A stretch of 64,000 bases of DNA, from contig NZ_CP102589.1 of assembly GCF_032818155.1 (NCBI RefSeq), forward strand, positions 3,582,001 to 3,646,000, given 5' to 3'. Below, one piece after another: positions 50,835-60,492 of the stretch (its first letter is position 1; each line of letters begins with the position of its first letter). Source of the stretch: Niallia taxi (GTDB lineage: Bacteria; Bacillota; Bacilli; Bacillales; Cytobacillaceae). The position numbers were made by a program, and so were the translations under genes. The notes beneath the pieces were generated by a model. The model ran no database searches. It saw only the letters and a program-made list of their open reading frames with translations, and was not told the DNA's origin.

Positions 50835-51804
50835 ATACGGTGGAACGGATGACAAGCTTTGCCTTCAGCTCAATTGGAGTTTCCTGCTTCTTCTCCTGAA
50901 GCTGCTGAAAAAGCTGGAAAGAACGCCTTCCCATCTCGACAATTGGAAGATCCATTGTCGTCAGCTCAAGAGCTTCTGAAATCGGATGGTTATCATAGCT
51001 CAACAGTGCTAAATCCTCTGGAATATTAAGCTTGTGCCGCCTCGCTTCTGTCATTATACCAGCAGCTACCTGGTCACTCGTTACAAGCAGCGCATTTGGT
51101 CTATCCTCTAATTCTAAAAATTCCTTAACGACTCTTTTTCCATCCTCTATCGTCAGGCAATTGTCAAACACCCACTCTTTAGCCACATGCAAATCTAGCT
51201 CAGCTAAGCCTTCATAAAACGCTTTTTCTCTTAGCTTGCTGTTTAAGCTTTTCGCTCTGTTAACACAATAGCCAATTTTTTTGTATCCATTCTCATGGAG
51301 AAAATCAATACCTTGTCTGAAAGCGCTATAATGGTCAATATAAACTGCTGCAATATTCTTTTCTGCAACCTTTTCACAGACAATGATTGGATGCTCTTCT
51401 GCATATTTACGGATAATATCCATATTTGCAGTGTGGGAGCAAATAATCATACCGTCCACCTGCTTGCTTTTTAATTTCTCCAGTGCCTCCATCTCTTTTT
51501 TCTCATCATAATTAGTCTGAAAAAGATTGATACTGTAATTATTCTTTAAGGCTGCCTCTCCAATGCCTTCTAAAAGGTTTCCATAATAAGGGACTGCAAT
51601 ATAAGGCACCATAACACCGATCATGCTTGTCTTGCCACGGGAAAGGTGAACAGCATTTAGGTTTTGACTGTAATTTAATTTATTAATAGTCTCAAGGACT
51701 GCTTTTCTTTTGTCTTCTTTTACATAAGGATGGTTATTTAACACACGAGATACGGTTGTAACAGACACTCCTGATAATTCTGCGATTTTTTTTATATTTC
51801 CCAT
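50833..51804 (-). CDS. LacI-family transcriptional regulator
   Basis: This 323-residue repressor has an N-terminal LacI HTH (MGNIKKIAELSGVSVTTVSRVLNNHPYVKED) with the hinge helix, and a periplasmic-binding-protein-like sugar-sensing domain (MIGVMVPYIAVPYYGNLLEGI, DGMIICSH, NALLVTSDQVAAGIMTEA, LALLSYDNHPISE). I use ATG 51804; the frame is open for 18 more codons without a ribosome site. No sugar operon is adjacent. An AACGGTTT element next to its promoter may be its own operator. Confidence 0.9.
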   Translation of the reverse strand: MGNIKKIAELSGVSVTTVSRVLNNHPYVKEDKRKAVLETINKLNYSQNLNAVHLSRGKTSMIGVMVPYIAVPYYGNLLEGIGEAALKNNYSINLFQTNYDEKKEMEALEKLKSKQVDGMIICSHTANMDIIRKYAEEHPIIVCEKVAEKNIAAVYIDHYSAFRQGIDFLHENGYKKIGYCVNRAKSLNSKLREKAFYEGLAELDLHVAKEWVFDNCLTIEDGKRVVKEFLELEDRPNALLVTSDQVAAGIMTEARRHKLNIPEDLALLSYDNHPISEALELTTMDLPIVEMGRRSFQLFQQLQEKKQETPIELKAKLVIRSTV

Positions 51805-51835
51805 TCGCTCTCTTACTCCCATACGTTTTTGTCTT

Positions 51836-51877
51836 AACGGTTTCCTATAAAATACCAAGCATCACCGAAATTATCAA
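51836..51877 (-). promoter_or_regulatory. Promoter and possible operator of the LacI-type gene
   Basis: On the minus strand TTGATA (51877-51872), 17 bases, TATTTT (51854-51849). AAACCGTT (51843-51836), just downstream, has the central CG typical of LacI-family operators. Autoregulation is an inference. Confidence 0.5.
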
Positions 51878-51985
51878 TGGTGATTTTGAAGTGTTTCCTA
51901 ACTTGTACCAAATTCTCCTTCTATTTTAGTTAACTTGTCCATATAAATATACTAATCTGTTGTACTTAGTTAGGGTGATTGTTTA

Positions 51986-52558
51986 ATGTCTGAAAAAATC
52001 AGCGCTATATTAATTGGAAGTCTTCTTATTGGCATTGGTGTAAATGGCTTTTTAGTTCCCCATCATCTTCTTGATGGTGGCCTTATTGGGATAGGGCTCA
52101 TCCTTCATTACCATTATGATATCCCGACAGGCTTGTCGATGATTCTAGTCAGCATACCAATTTATATCATCATATGGTTTTACAATAAGCGATATATAGC
52201 GTATGGATTACTAGGTTTTTTAATATCATCTGGCATGATTGACGTGTTTTCTTTTATGCGCGAAACATTCTCTACTAATATTATCATAAGCTCTGTTATC
52301 GGCGGGAGTGTCATTGGCATCGGCATTGGGATAATGCTCCGGTTTGATACGAGTACAGGCGGTACCGATATGCTTGCACAAATGCTTGCAAACATCTTCA
52401 GATTTCCTGTAGGCATCATTATATTTATAATAGATGGACTCGTCTTGTTAGGCGGATTAAAGATTGTTGGACTTTCCGTTTTAGCTGCTTCATTTTTAAC
52501 GATTATATCTGTCGCCATCTTCACTACATTACTTACGAAAAAAATAGCTTCTGCATAA
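51986..52558 (+). CDS. Short YitT-like membrane protein (DUF161 only)
   Basis: This 190-residue protein has five TM helices and the YitT motifs VNGFLVPHHLLDGGLIGIGL and MLRFDTSTGGTDMLAQML, but no C-terminal DUF2179 domain, unlike the paralogue at 37822. The function is unknown. ATG 51986 follows AGGGTGATTGTTTA. It diverges from the LacI-type gene and converges with the six-gene operon. Confidence 0.87.
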   Translation: MSEKISAILIGSLLIGIGVNGFLVPHHLLDGGLIGIGLILHYHYDIPTGLSMILVSIPIYIIIWFYNKRYIAYGLLGFLISSGMIDVFSFMRETFSTNIIISSVIGGSVIGIGIGIMLRFDTSTGGTDMLAQMLANIFRFPVGIIIFIIDGLVLLGGLKIVGLSVLAASFLTIISVAIFTTLLTKKIASA

Positions 52559-52588
52559 AAAAACTGCACTCCAATTATCGGAGTGCAG
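52557..52588 (-). terminator. Terminator of the six-gene exopolysaccharide operon
   Basis: Stem CTGCACTCC / GGAGTGCAG (52564-52572 with 52580-52588), followed on the minus strand by seven U residues. It closes the operon that starts near 63.4 kb. Confidence 0.85.
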
Positions 52589-52596
52589 CATACTCA

Positions 52597-55461
52597 CTAT
52601 TCTTGCTCTTCTGGGATTAAAACTTGCCCGATTTTGCCCATTTTCAGCAATGTTTGCAGGATGGAACGAGAAAGCTGGCTTGGCGGATATGGTTTTACTA
52701 AATAGTCATTTGCGCCTAGTGCTATCCCTTTTTCCTTTTCATCTAATGCAGTGGAAACAACAATGGGTATATTTTTCATATTCTCTGAGTTCTTCATTGC
52801 CTTCATAATATCCCAGCCATCCATTTTGTTGTCCTCTAGCATGATGTCAAGAACGAGGGCATCTGGCTGCACCTCCTCCATCTTCTTCAGTCCTTCTATT
52901 CCATTTTTTGAATAGAAGACATGGAAGTCGCTTTCCTGCAGTTCTTGAATAATAAGCTCTGCCAAGCTGTAGTCATCTTCCACTACCATTACCTTATAAC
53001 GGACTTTTTCATCTGTACTTACATCCGATGTAGACGTCTCCATATTCCACTCAACACTCGGGAAGCTCATGGTGAATGTGCTGCCATTGCCATATTCGGA
53101 ATTAATCGTTATATCTCCTTCATGTGCTAGCATGATTTCCTTCACAATTGCTAATCCCAAACCAGTTCCGCCAATTTTACGACGGTCTGAATTATCTATT
53201 CTATAAAACTTTGTAAACAGTTTATCAAGTGCTGTTTCTGGAATTCCCAAGCCTTGGTCCTTCACAGCAACCTTCAGGTATCCAGCCTCTTGATAGATGC
53301 TGATATCTATATTACCGCCGTCAGGTGAATATTTGATAGCATTATTAATAATATTTGTGAACGCCTGCTCAACTTTTGATCTGTCACCAAGGATAAACGT
53401 GTTCTTTTGTGAGTTATGAATATTAATCTGATGTTTTGTAATATTCACCTCTTGGTTTTCAACAACTCTTTCTAAGATTGGAAGCAATTCAATATATTTT
53501 TTCTCATATGTCTGTTTGCCTGCTTCCATTCGTTGAACATCAAGGAAGTCATTAATTAAAGAAGTTAATCTTTTTGTTTCTCCATAGATTGTATTCAAAT
53601 ACTTTTTCTGTCTTTCAGGCTTCAAATCACGGTTTATTATTAGCTCTGTAAATCCAAGGATACTTGCAAGCGGTGTACGAAGCTCATGACTAACCGTGCT
53701 GACAAACTCAGACTTCATTTTGTCCACTTCATATTCCATCGTGATGTCTCTGTAGACGAAAACAGTCCCGAATTTTTCATCCCCTCTGTATAAATGTTCA
53801 CTATATACTTTGACTATCTTATCTTCCCTCAATTTATAAATGAATGAATCTGTTTGAGAAACCTTCATCGACTGTTTGATATAGGCAATTAATGCATCTG
53901 TATCCTCTAGATTTTCTTGCAGCTGTCCTGTCCATTCCTGCCACTTCTGCCCGCCAAGAATCTCTAGCTCGCCCTTATCAGACATAATTTCATAAAACTT
54001 GCTGTTCGCGTGAATAATATCACCTTTAGTGCTCACTAATTGGATGCCTTCTTGGACGTTGTTAAGAATATCCCTGTTCAAGATTCTATCCTTTTCTGTT
54101 TGTTCGAATAAATGAATCTTATCTAAAGAAATTCCAATTTGTTTTGCCAAAGCAATAAACTCTTCCATTTCCAATTCCGTGAAGCCACAAGCAAATCTGC
54201 TAAGCATCATAATCGCTGAAATATCACCAGAAGTTGCTAAAATTGGCACATAAAGATCATGTACTCTTCCAGTTTCAAGATGGTAGCCTTTTTCAGATAG
54301 ATGCAAATCCCTTAAGATTGTAAAAGGTGATTTTTCCAATTCAAGGCGATGAAACATCCCTGTATAAAGATGTCTTGTAAATTGCTCTGCTCCTTCATTT
54401 GAAATACCGAATGCTGCAAAGGCACTGCTTTCAACTTCTATAATAATTCCTCTGTCAGCACGAACAACGTCACACATATTTACAATGATGCTCTCAAGCA
54501 CCTCCTGTTTATCAAGAGAGCTTGACAGACCATTAATAAACCTATTTCTGCGCATTAATGCATCTTCATTTAACTGAACGGTCTCAAGTACCTTTTCCAA
54601 TTCAAATTGCTGTGCCTGCAGTTCATCCTGCTGTGCCTGCAGCTCTTCATTTTGGGCAAGTAAATCTTGTTCTTTTTCTTGAATACTTAAATACATCTGT
54701 TCAAATGCAATCGACAATGTTGCCAATTCATCTTCCCGGTTTTTAACAAGTGTAATTTCTGCTTCATTTCCTTTGGCTACTTCATTTGCTGTAACGGCAA
54801 AATCAGTTAATGGTTTGCCAATTCTCCTTACCATCATTCGGCCGAGAAGTAACACTATTGCTAAAACGATAATGATATATACAAGAAAAGCGACTTGCAG
54901 CATGGCAATATGACTTGTAAGCTTACTTACTTCATCCGTCAGCGAATTAGATACCGATTGAAGATAGCTTGTTTGCAATTGTTGAAAGGTATTAATTCTA
55001 TCAGTTGCACCATTATTGGCAATGGAAGACACAGCATCATTATCACCAGATTCAAAGTATGCAATTGCTTCAGGCATAGCTTCATCAAAATAAAAATGGT
55101 AAAAGGACGAAAGTTCTGTTGAAAAACGAATATCCTCCTCAGATGTCACCATTTTATCTAATTCATTAATCAGCTTTACAATATCAGCTTGCTGACTTAA
55201 TGCTGACTCCTTTAAATTCTCGTTATCAAAGGCAAAATACCCTCTGATATTAAACATTGCGCTATTCAGCTTTGTTTCTATCTGTCTTACCGTTGCCTGC
55301 TTTTCAACAAGCTCTTTGCGGTTATTAACATATTCATTGTTAACAGAGTCCTGTAGAAAGACTAATACAAGCCCTCCTAATATAAACAATAGAATGAAAA
55401 AGCATATTAAGGCCATAAATTGCCTTGATATGCTTTTTCTAATATAGGAATTAATCTTCAT
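52597..55461 (-). CDS. Hybrid sensor histidine kinase (extracellular domain-HAMP-GAF-PAS-HisKA-HATPase-REC)
   Basis: This 954-residue membrane kinase has TM1 (about 16-37), a helical CHASE3-like extracellular domain (45-185), TM2 (187-207), HAMP (208-260), a coiled coil rich in QAQQDELQAQQ, a GAF-like domain (about 305-450), a PAS-like domain (460-575), HisKA with His592 in VSHELRTPLAS, HATPase with NIINNAIKYSPDG (N box) and GGTGLGLAI (G box), and a C-terminal receiver with Asp872 (VLDIML) and VKPYPP. It is the last gene of the operon; ATG 55461 overlaps the preceding receiver gene by 11 bases. It probably starts the phosphorelay feeding the receiver and Hpt domains encoded upstream. Confidence 0.9.
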   Translation of the reverse strand: MKINSYIRKSISRQFMALICFFILLFILGGLVLVFLQDSVNNEYVNNRKELVEKQATVRQIETKLNSAMFNIRGYFAFDNENLKESALSQQADIVKLINELDKMVTSEEDIRFSTELSSFYHFYFDEAMPEAIAYFESGDNDAVSSIANNGATDRINTFQQLQTSYLQSVSNSLTDEVSKLTSHIAMLQVAFLVYIIIVLAIVLLLGRMMVRRIGKPLTDFAVTANEVAKGNEAEITLVKNREDELATLSIAFEQMYLSIQEKEQDLLAQNEELQAQQDELQAQQFELEKVLETVQLNEDALMRRNRFINGLSSSLDKQEVLESIIVNMCDVVRADRGIIIEVESSAFAAFGISNEGAEQFTRHLYTGMFHRLELEKSPFTILRDLHLSEKGYHLETGRVHDLYVPILATSGDISAIMMLSRFACGFTELEMEEFIALAKQIGISLDKIHLFEQTEKDRILNRDILNNVQEGIQLVSTKGDIIHANSKFYEIMSDKGELEILGGQKWQEWTGQLQENLEDTDALIAYIKQSMKVSQTDSFIYKLREDKIVKVYSEHLYRGDEKFGTVFVYRDITMEYEVDKMKSEFVSTVSHELRTPLASILGFTELIINRDLKPERQKKYLNTIYGETKRLTSLINDFLDVQRMEAGKQTYEKKYIELLPILERVVENQEVNITKHQINIHNSQKNTFILGDRSKVEQAFTNIINNAIKYSPDGGNIDISIYQEAGYLKVAVKDQGLGIPETALDKLFTKFYRIDNSDRRKIGGTGLGLAIVKEIMLAHEGDITINSEYGNGSTFTMSFPSVEWNMETSTSDVSTDEKVRYKVMVVEDDYSLAELIIQELQESDFHVFYSKNGIEGLKKMEEVQPDALVLDIMLEDNKMDGWDIMKAMKNSENMKNIPIVVSTALDEKEKGIALGANDYLVKPYPPSQLSRSILQTLLKMGKIGQVLIPEEQE

Positions 55462-55819
55462 CAAGAATATCCCCTACTTTGTCTAGTAATGCGAGGGGAC
55501 TAAAAGGCTTCGCCATAAAGTAATCTGCCCCGACCTCTAATATATAATTTTGTTCTGATGCTTGATTTTTTGCTGACAGCATTAATATTTTCAAATGCTT
55601 CTTCGCATCATTAGCCCTGACCTTTTGGATGACTTCCAACCCAGTCATAATTGGCATCATATAATCTAAAATAATTAAGTCGTAGTCATGCTTTTCAATC
55701 AGCTGGAGAGCCTCTTCCCCATCTGGCGCTTCATCAACTGTATAATCTTCATCTTCAAGTGTGTCTACTATTAACATTCTCAAAACATCTTCATCTTCAG
55801 CCAACAATATTCTCTTCAT
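55451..55819 (-). CDS. Single-domain CheY-like response regulator
   Basis: This 122-residue stand-alone receiver has the acidic pocket LLAEDEDV, phospho-acceptor Asp52 in LIILDYMMPIMTG, the Ser in MLSAKN and Lys in MAKPFSP. It has no output domain, so it is likely a phosphorelay intermediate or acts by protein binding. ATG 55819 follows GGGGAGAGAGAATAC, 14 bases after the glycosidase gene, and its end overlaps the kinase gene. In the operon it lies between polysaccharide enzymes and the hybrid kinase, suggesting His-Asp transfer with the kinase and the Hpt domain of the cyclase. Confidence 0.92.
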   Translation of the reverse strand: MKRILLAEDEDVLRMLIVDTLEDEDYTVDEAPDGEEALQLIEKHDYDLIILDYMMPIMTGLEVIQKVRANDAKKHLKILMLSAKNQASEQNYILEVGADYFMAKPFSPLALLDKVGDILDED

Positions 55820-55833
55820 GTATTCTCTCTCCC

Positions 55834-58800
55834 CTAATTCCCTATTTTAGAGAAGGCCTCTTGTAATATATAATAAGATTCTTTTAGTCGTTCATGATAG
55901 GCAGGTTCCTCCCAATTGTCCCAGGTAAACTGCTTCGTGTTTTCTAGATGAATTTTGTTGTCACTTCCCATTTCAGGAAGTGTTTGCACAATCTTTTTAT
56001 CCTTTTCCATCACGATAGCCATATGTATACCTTCGATTACTTGGCTGCCTTCCATGCCCTTCTTCCACAAGTCGGCCAATATTTCCTTCTGACTCGGATC
56101 TTTGATATTCAATAAAGCCCATGGTATGCGGAGCTCTATTGTCTTTTTATCCTCACTTACACTAATATCGGTAAGGCTGTTAAAATCTTTACTGGTTGGA
56201 TTACCATTCCCGTATAATAATTTCCCTGTTTCATACGAATTGAACGGAATCGTTTCCCCTTGAATTTCCAACTCTTTATTAAGGGCAAGTCTGATTGGAT
56301 GGTATACACCATTATTCTTTTTACTTGCATAGCTTTCTTTCTTTATCATGTTTAAAAGATGTCCATAATGCAAGTAATAAGAATCATAGTAGCTGTCGAT
56401 AAGAATATGGGAATCATTCTTTTCACCAATTTTAACAGCAAAGTCGACGCCAAAATCTGTATCCACTTTTTCGTTTCCTTCTAGTGCTGTACTTTTCTGA
56501 CCTTGATCTGCAATTGTATCTAACAAGAGATAAGTATGATCTGTTTTAAGGTTAATCGAATCCTTATAATTAATCTTAAAGCTCAGCTGCTGCTCATCTG
56601 AAGTAACACTTACATCTTGAACAGTATTTTCTTCCTTGTCAGATGCAGTATATAATGGCGGAACATTTAGCTTATTCCAATCCTCTGTACTTCCATCTAT
56701 GTAGATGGTTGGCTCATACTTGCCAGGATCAAAGCTTAATAGACCAAAATGCTGCTCATTTGTTTGGATATTGGACCAGAACGGCCGTCTGTTTGGATTA
56801 TCATAATCCATTGTGTTCCATGTCCTTTTAAACCATTCATCCTGCCATGTGAAGACAAGGCCACCTGCATATTTCTCGTCGAGTATCATCTGGTAAAGGC
56901 TCTTATCGATATTACCCTGCTCTTTCTCGGAAATAAAGCCTTGATTCATCCCATTAACATTCTCATGCGTTTTTCCCCGCGATGCTGGCACACCAAACTC
57001 AGCCACCATTACTGGCATGTCATGCATCTTACGCAGCTGGTTTAAATATGCTGCATAATTGCTTTGCTCACCTTGTTTGTTTTTATAGGTGGAATAACCC
57101 TTCTCATAGTTCAAAAAGTCTGGGTAATACGGATAAACATGATAGGCTGCAAACAGACCTGCATGGAACTTATCTGTTTTCTTAATATGATTCGGATCAA
57201 CGACTGCCTTGTCTTCGTCCTTACTCGGCTCTGCTGGATGGTCAAGCATGTCTGTTGTCACCCAGTTGGTAAAGCTCATCGTATGCTGCCATTTGTATTG
57301 CTTTGCTTCATAATCAGCTGAGTAATCCATTAGCTTCGCAAGCCAAACCTCAAATGGAGATGCTTTTTCTGTCTTAAAGTAAGTACCTACATAGTTTTTT
57401 GCACCCTTGTGTTTATCATCCGTATAGTTGACAACATCAGGGTCCCACTCTGTTCCAAGCATAAACCCAAGAACATATGGAGATACGTCATACTCATACT
57501 TACCTGAAGCGTGTCCTGTTCTCTCCGGCAAATCCGCCTTTCCATGGATGATGTCAATCATGTTCTTGATTTCTTCCTTCGCATCCGCTGTTACTTCTTC
57601 CGAATAAGCGTCTTGCTTTTCTGTCAAAACATCTTCATTAACCCAAGTGCCGTGAATAAGATACAACGGTTCTTTTGCACTTTGGTTATATTCATATAAT
57701 GCTTGATAAAAGCCTGGGGGATGCAATGTGTAAACCCTGATTGTATTGGCATGCATTGCTCCAATTTCATTAAACCAACGATAATATTCATCCTTTGTTA
57801 TGGATGTTTCACCAGGAAATGCTCCAGGCTTGGAAATCCCCATATTAACACCTTTAATTACGAGGTCTTCCCATTTCCCATCCTTTTTAATCTGAATAAA
57901 TTCATCATTTGTCCGGCTGTTTGTTTCTATTTGACCAACCTTCACTGTTTCTACACTGTTTTCTTTAGCTGCTGGTTTATGTAGACCATCCCTCAAAATA
58001 CTCTTCATAATCGGTACATAAGTATTCCAGTAAAAGGACTTTCGATAGGTGATGTATTTTTTCCACGTATCAAACCCGACTGTTTGATACAAACTCGGCA
58101 CTTCTGCTTCATCTGCATAATCCCCAGCAAAATAATAGGAGGTATATTGTCCATTTGCATTTTGAACAATCGCTGGAAAAGAGCTTGGTATATTATAACC
58201 TTTAAGTTTCTCCTTGCCTGCTTTCGATACTGGCAATGTATATTGTGCAAGCACACCATCCTGATCGTTTGCTTCAATAATGTCAAACCAGTAATCATAT
58301 TGGGATGTCAACTCTTTATGCAAAACAGAGGTGCCTTTGTTCGTTGTTGTAAACTCGATACCAGTATCTGTTAAATCCTTATTATTCAGAACAACAATAT
58401 AATCTTCTTTATTTATTAAAACAATACCAGAGCCTGTGAAACTCCATTCCTTGCCACTTTGCTCTTTATAGTTATCCCTTACCCAAACAGGAACTTCATC
58501 TCCGTTCAAATCGGAAAAATTCCTGCCAATCCAGCCACTCCACGATACATTAAGCAAAGTGGTGATTTTTTCTCTTGCCTCGTCATTTGTCGGACTAGCA
58601 AATGTATTAAACTCAGCAATTAATGTCTTATTATCTGATTGGAAAAGAGCATTCTCTATTTTGTCAACATCCTCTGTTTCCAACCCGCCATATAATTTAT
58701 CTGATCTCTCTCCAAGCGAATTGCTGCCATAGAATTCCTCTTCGTATACACCATACTGATCTGTCAAATACAGTACATCATAATTACTTAAATCGTCAGG

Positions 58801-59082
58801 AACCTCACTTATCTTGTAATTATTGTCATCTGTTGGCTTAAAGCCTTTATAATCACTTTGACTGTAATACTTGTCTTTATTGGCCTTCACATATTTTTGG
58901 TTATTTAATATGTAAACAAGCCCACTATGCTCCCTATATGTTTTATCTGGAACAGTCTTATCCATTATCAGTACATCCAGTTCCTTCGTCTCCTTCAACT
59001 GCCAAAGCCAAAAGGGACTTAAAATGATGCCAATACCAAGAATGATTAACAGGAAAAACAACCATGTAGTTCTTCTTTTCAT
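55834..59082 (-). CDS. Membrane-anchored multidomain glycosidase-like protein (clan GH-A-type barrel, CBM9-like tail)
   Basis: This 1082-residue protein has one N-terminal TM anchor (about 7-27) and the rest outside. Residues about 33-300 form an alpha/beta domain resembling class I amidotransferase-like or DUF-type sugar-enzyme domains. Residues about 400-770 look like a GH-A TIM barrel (VNMGISKPGAFPGE, NTIRVYTLHPP), with candidate acid/base Glu545 in GTEWDP and nucleophile Glu695 in VAEFGVP. Residues about 790-1060 look like a CBM9-type carbohydrate-binding domain (YIDGSTEDWNKL, WALLNIKDP). ATG 59082 lies in the stop of the glycosyltransferase gene (ATGA), so the two are translationally coupled. 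It probably trims or modifies the polymer made by that enzyme. Substrate unknown. Confidence 0.75.
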   Translation of the reverse strand: MKRRTTWLFFLLIILGIGIILSPFWLWQLKETKELDVLIMDKTVPDKTYREHSGLVYILNNQKYVKANKDKYYSQSDYKGFKPTDDNNYKISEVPDDLSNYDVLYLTDQYGVYEEEFYGSNSLGERSDKLYGGLETEDVDKIENALFQSDNKTLIAEFNTFASPTNDEAREKITTLLNVSWSGWIGRNFSDLNGDEVPVWVRDNYKEQSGKEWSFTGSGIVLINKEDYIVVLNNKDLTDTGIEFTTTNKGTSVLHKELTSQYDYWFDIIEANDQDGVLAQYTLPVSKAGKEKLKGYNIPSSFPAIVQNANGQYTSYYFAGDYADEAEVPSLYQTVGFDTWKKYITYRKSFYWNTYVPIMKSILRDGLHKPAAKENSVETVKVGQIETNSRTNDEFIQIKKDGKWEDLVIKGVNMGISKPGAFPGETSITKDEYYRWFNEIGAMHANTIRVYTLHPPGFYQALYEYNQSAKEPLYLIHGTWVNEDVLTEKQDAYSEEVTADAKEEIKNMIDIIHGKADLPERTGHASGKYEYDVSPYVLGFMLGTEWDPDVVNYTDDKHKGAKNYVGTYFKTEKASPFEVWLAKLMDYSADYEAKQYKWQHTMSFTNWVTTDMLDHPAEPSKDEDKAVVDPNHIKKTDKFHAGLFAAYHVYPYYPDFLNYEKGYSTYKNKQGEQSNYAAYLNQLRKMHDMPVMVAEFGVPASRGKTHENVNGMNQGFISEKEQGNIDKSLYQMILDEKYAGGLVFTWQDEWFKRTWNTMDYDNPNRRPFWSNIQTNEQHFGLLSFDPGKYEPTIYIDGSTEDWNKLNVPPLYTASDKEENTVQDVSVTSDEQQLSFKINYKDSINLKTDHTYLLLDTIADQGQKSTALEGNEKVDTDFGVDFAVKIGEKNDSHILIDSYYDSYYLHYGHLLNMIKKESYASKKNNGVYHPIRLALNKELEIQGETIPFNSYETGKLLYGNGNPTSKDFNSLTDISVSEDKKTIELRIPWALLNIKDPSQKEILADLWKKGMEGSQVIEGIHMAIVMEKDKKIVQTLPEMGSDNKIHLENTKQFTWDNWEEPAYHERLKESYYILQEAFSKIGN

Positions 59083-60491
59083 TTAGATACTCCTTTACGA
59101 CTCATGTCTCCCCAAGACTTCTCCCCTTTAATGAGCTGGAATATCCCTTCACAGCGCCAAAAAACGGTTAATGGCCTGTACCAGAGTGACTCTGTCAGCG
59201 AAAAGAAAAACAGCTTCAGCAAATGAGTTACCTTTGGATACTTGCGGAGGCTCCATTCCTCCAATAAAACTGCTGCCATAGAAAAAATTGATCCATATAT
59301 GCAGGATAATAAAAATATTAAAATGGCAAATTCTAAATAAATACCACCAAAAAAGATCGCAATAACAGCGTATATATACCCTAATATTTCTACAATTGGA
59401 CCGAAAAACTCAATCAACCAAAAATACGGGAAGGAAATCATCCCAATGCTTCCATACTTCGGATTGAATGTCAGTTTTCTGTGATTCCAGAGACTTTCAA
59501 ACAATCCTCTATGCCATCTGCGCCGCTGTCTTCTCAGGAATTTAATATCCTCAGGAACCTCTGTCCAGCAAACAGGATCTGGAACATAGACAATTCTTTT
59601 ATTGACTTTAGATTCCTTCAAGATTCTGTGTATACGGACAACAAGCTCCATATCCTCTCCAACCGTATCTGTTTGATAGCCGCCAGCCTTAATTACCCAT
59701 TGTTTAGAAAACACGCCGAAAGCACCGGATATTATTAACAATAAATTATGTTTACTGAGACCGATTCTGCCCATTAAGAATGCTCTCAAATATTCAATAA
59801 TTTGCATAATAACAAGAGGATGGTTCGATAAACCAATCTCCAGTATATTTCCGTCCTTAATCTTACAGCCATTGGCAATTCGGATGCTTCCGCCTGAAGC
59901 CACTACCTCCTCATTGCTGTCCATAATCGGCTTCATCACCTTCAAGAAAGCATCACTTTCAAGAACAGAATCGCCATCAAGGGAGCATATATAAGGATAG
60001 TTAGAAAAGTTCAGGCCCACATTTAAAGCATCTGCCTTCCCTCCATTATCCTTATCTATCAGAAATAGCCTTGGCAAAAGCTTAGATTGATAAATTGCCT
60101 TGATTGGCTTTGTTTCCACTTGCTTGCGGACAACCTTTTGAACCAGCTCCATATCATAATAATCAATCACCTTTTGCAGTGTTTGATCCTTTGAGCCGTC
60201 ATTTACGACAATAATCTCATACTGAGGATAATCAACACTAAGCAACGAGCGAATACTCGGTATGATTCCCGCCTCTTCATTGTATGCAGGTACAATGATA
60301 GATACAGGCTTTGTGTACAGCCCATCTGCTATGTCCTCAAAGGATTGCTCCCTATTAAGTTGATATTCTCTGCGAAGCTGTACCATTGACACGATAAGAA
60401 TTGCTGTGTAAAAAGTAATAATTATCACCATATATATGGAAATAAATCCACCAAAAAACAATACAGCATTTGTCCACCATTCTAAAACCAA
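59079..60491 (-). CDS. Membrane family 2 processive glycosyltransferase
   Basis: This 470-residue polysaccharide synthase has an N-terminal TM (about 8-38), the catalytic GT2 domain (62-330) and C-terminal TM helices (about 352-372, 375-412 and a final amphipathic region). Motifs: SIIVPAYNEEAG (63-74), VVNDGSKD, the DxD at D172-D174 (SLDGDS), ED at 279-280 (GEDMELVVR) and Q(R/Q)xRW at 322-326 (QRRRW), i.e. the D,D,D,QxxRW set of cellulose, hyaluronan and PNAG synthases. It most resembles the PgaC/IcaA group. TTG 60491 follows GGAGCTAATTAAG. No PilZ domain is attached, so c-di-GMP control, if any, must act through a partner. Confidence 0.9.
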   Translation of the reverse strand: MVLEWWTNAVLFFGGFISIYMVIIITFYTAILIVSMVQLRREYQLNREQSFEDIADGLYTKPVSIIVPAYNEEAGIIPSIRSLLSVDYPQYEIIVVNDGSKDQTLQKVIDYYDMELVQKVVRKQVETKPIKAIYQSKLLPRLFLIDKDNGGKADALNVGLNFSNYPYICSLDGDSVLESDAFLKVMKPIMDSNEEVVASGGSIRIANGCKIKDGNILEIGLSNHPLVIMQIIEYLRAFLMGRIGLSKHNLLLIISGAFGVFSKQWVIKAGGYQTDTVGEDMELVVRIHRILKESKVNKRIVYVPDPVCWTEVPEDIKFLRRQRRRWHRGLFESLWNHRKLTFNPKYGSIGMISFPYFWLIEFFGPIVEILGYIYAVIAIFFGGIYLEFAILIFLLSCIYGSIFSMAAVLLEEWSLRKYPKVTHLLKLFFFSLTESLWYRPLTVFWRCEGIFQLIKGEKSWGDMSRKGVSK

Positions 60492-60492
60492 C

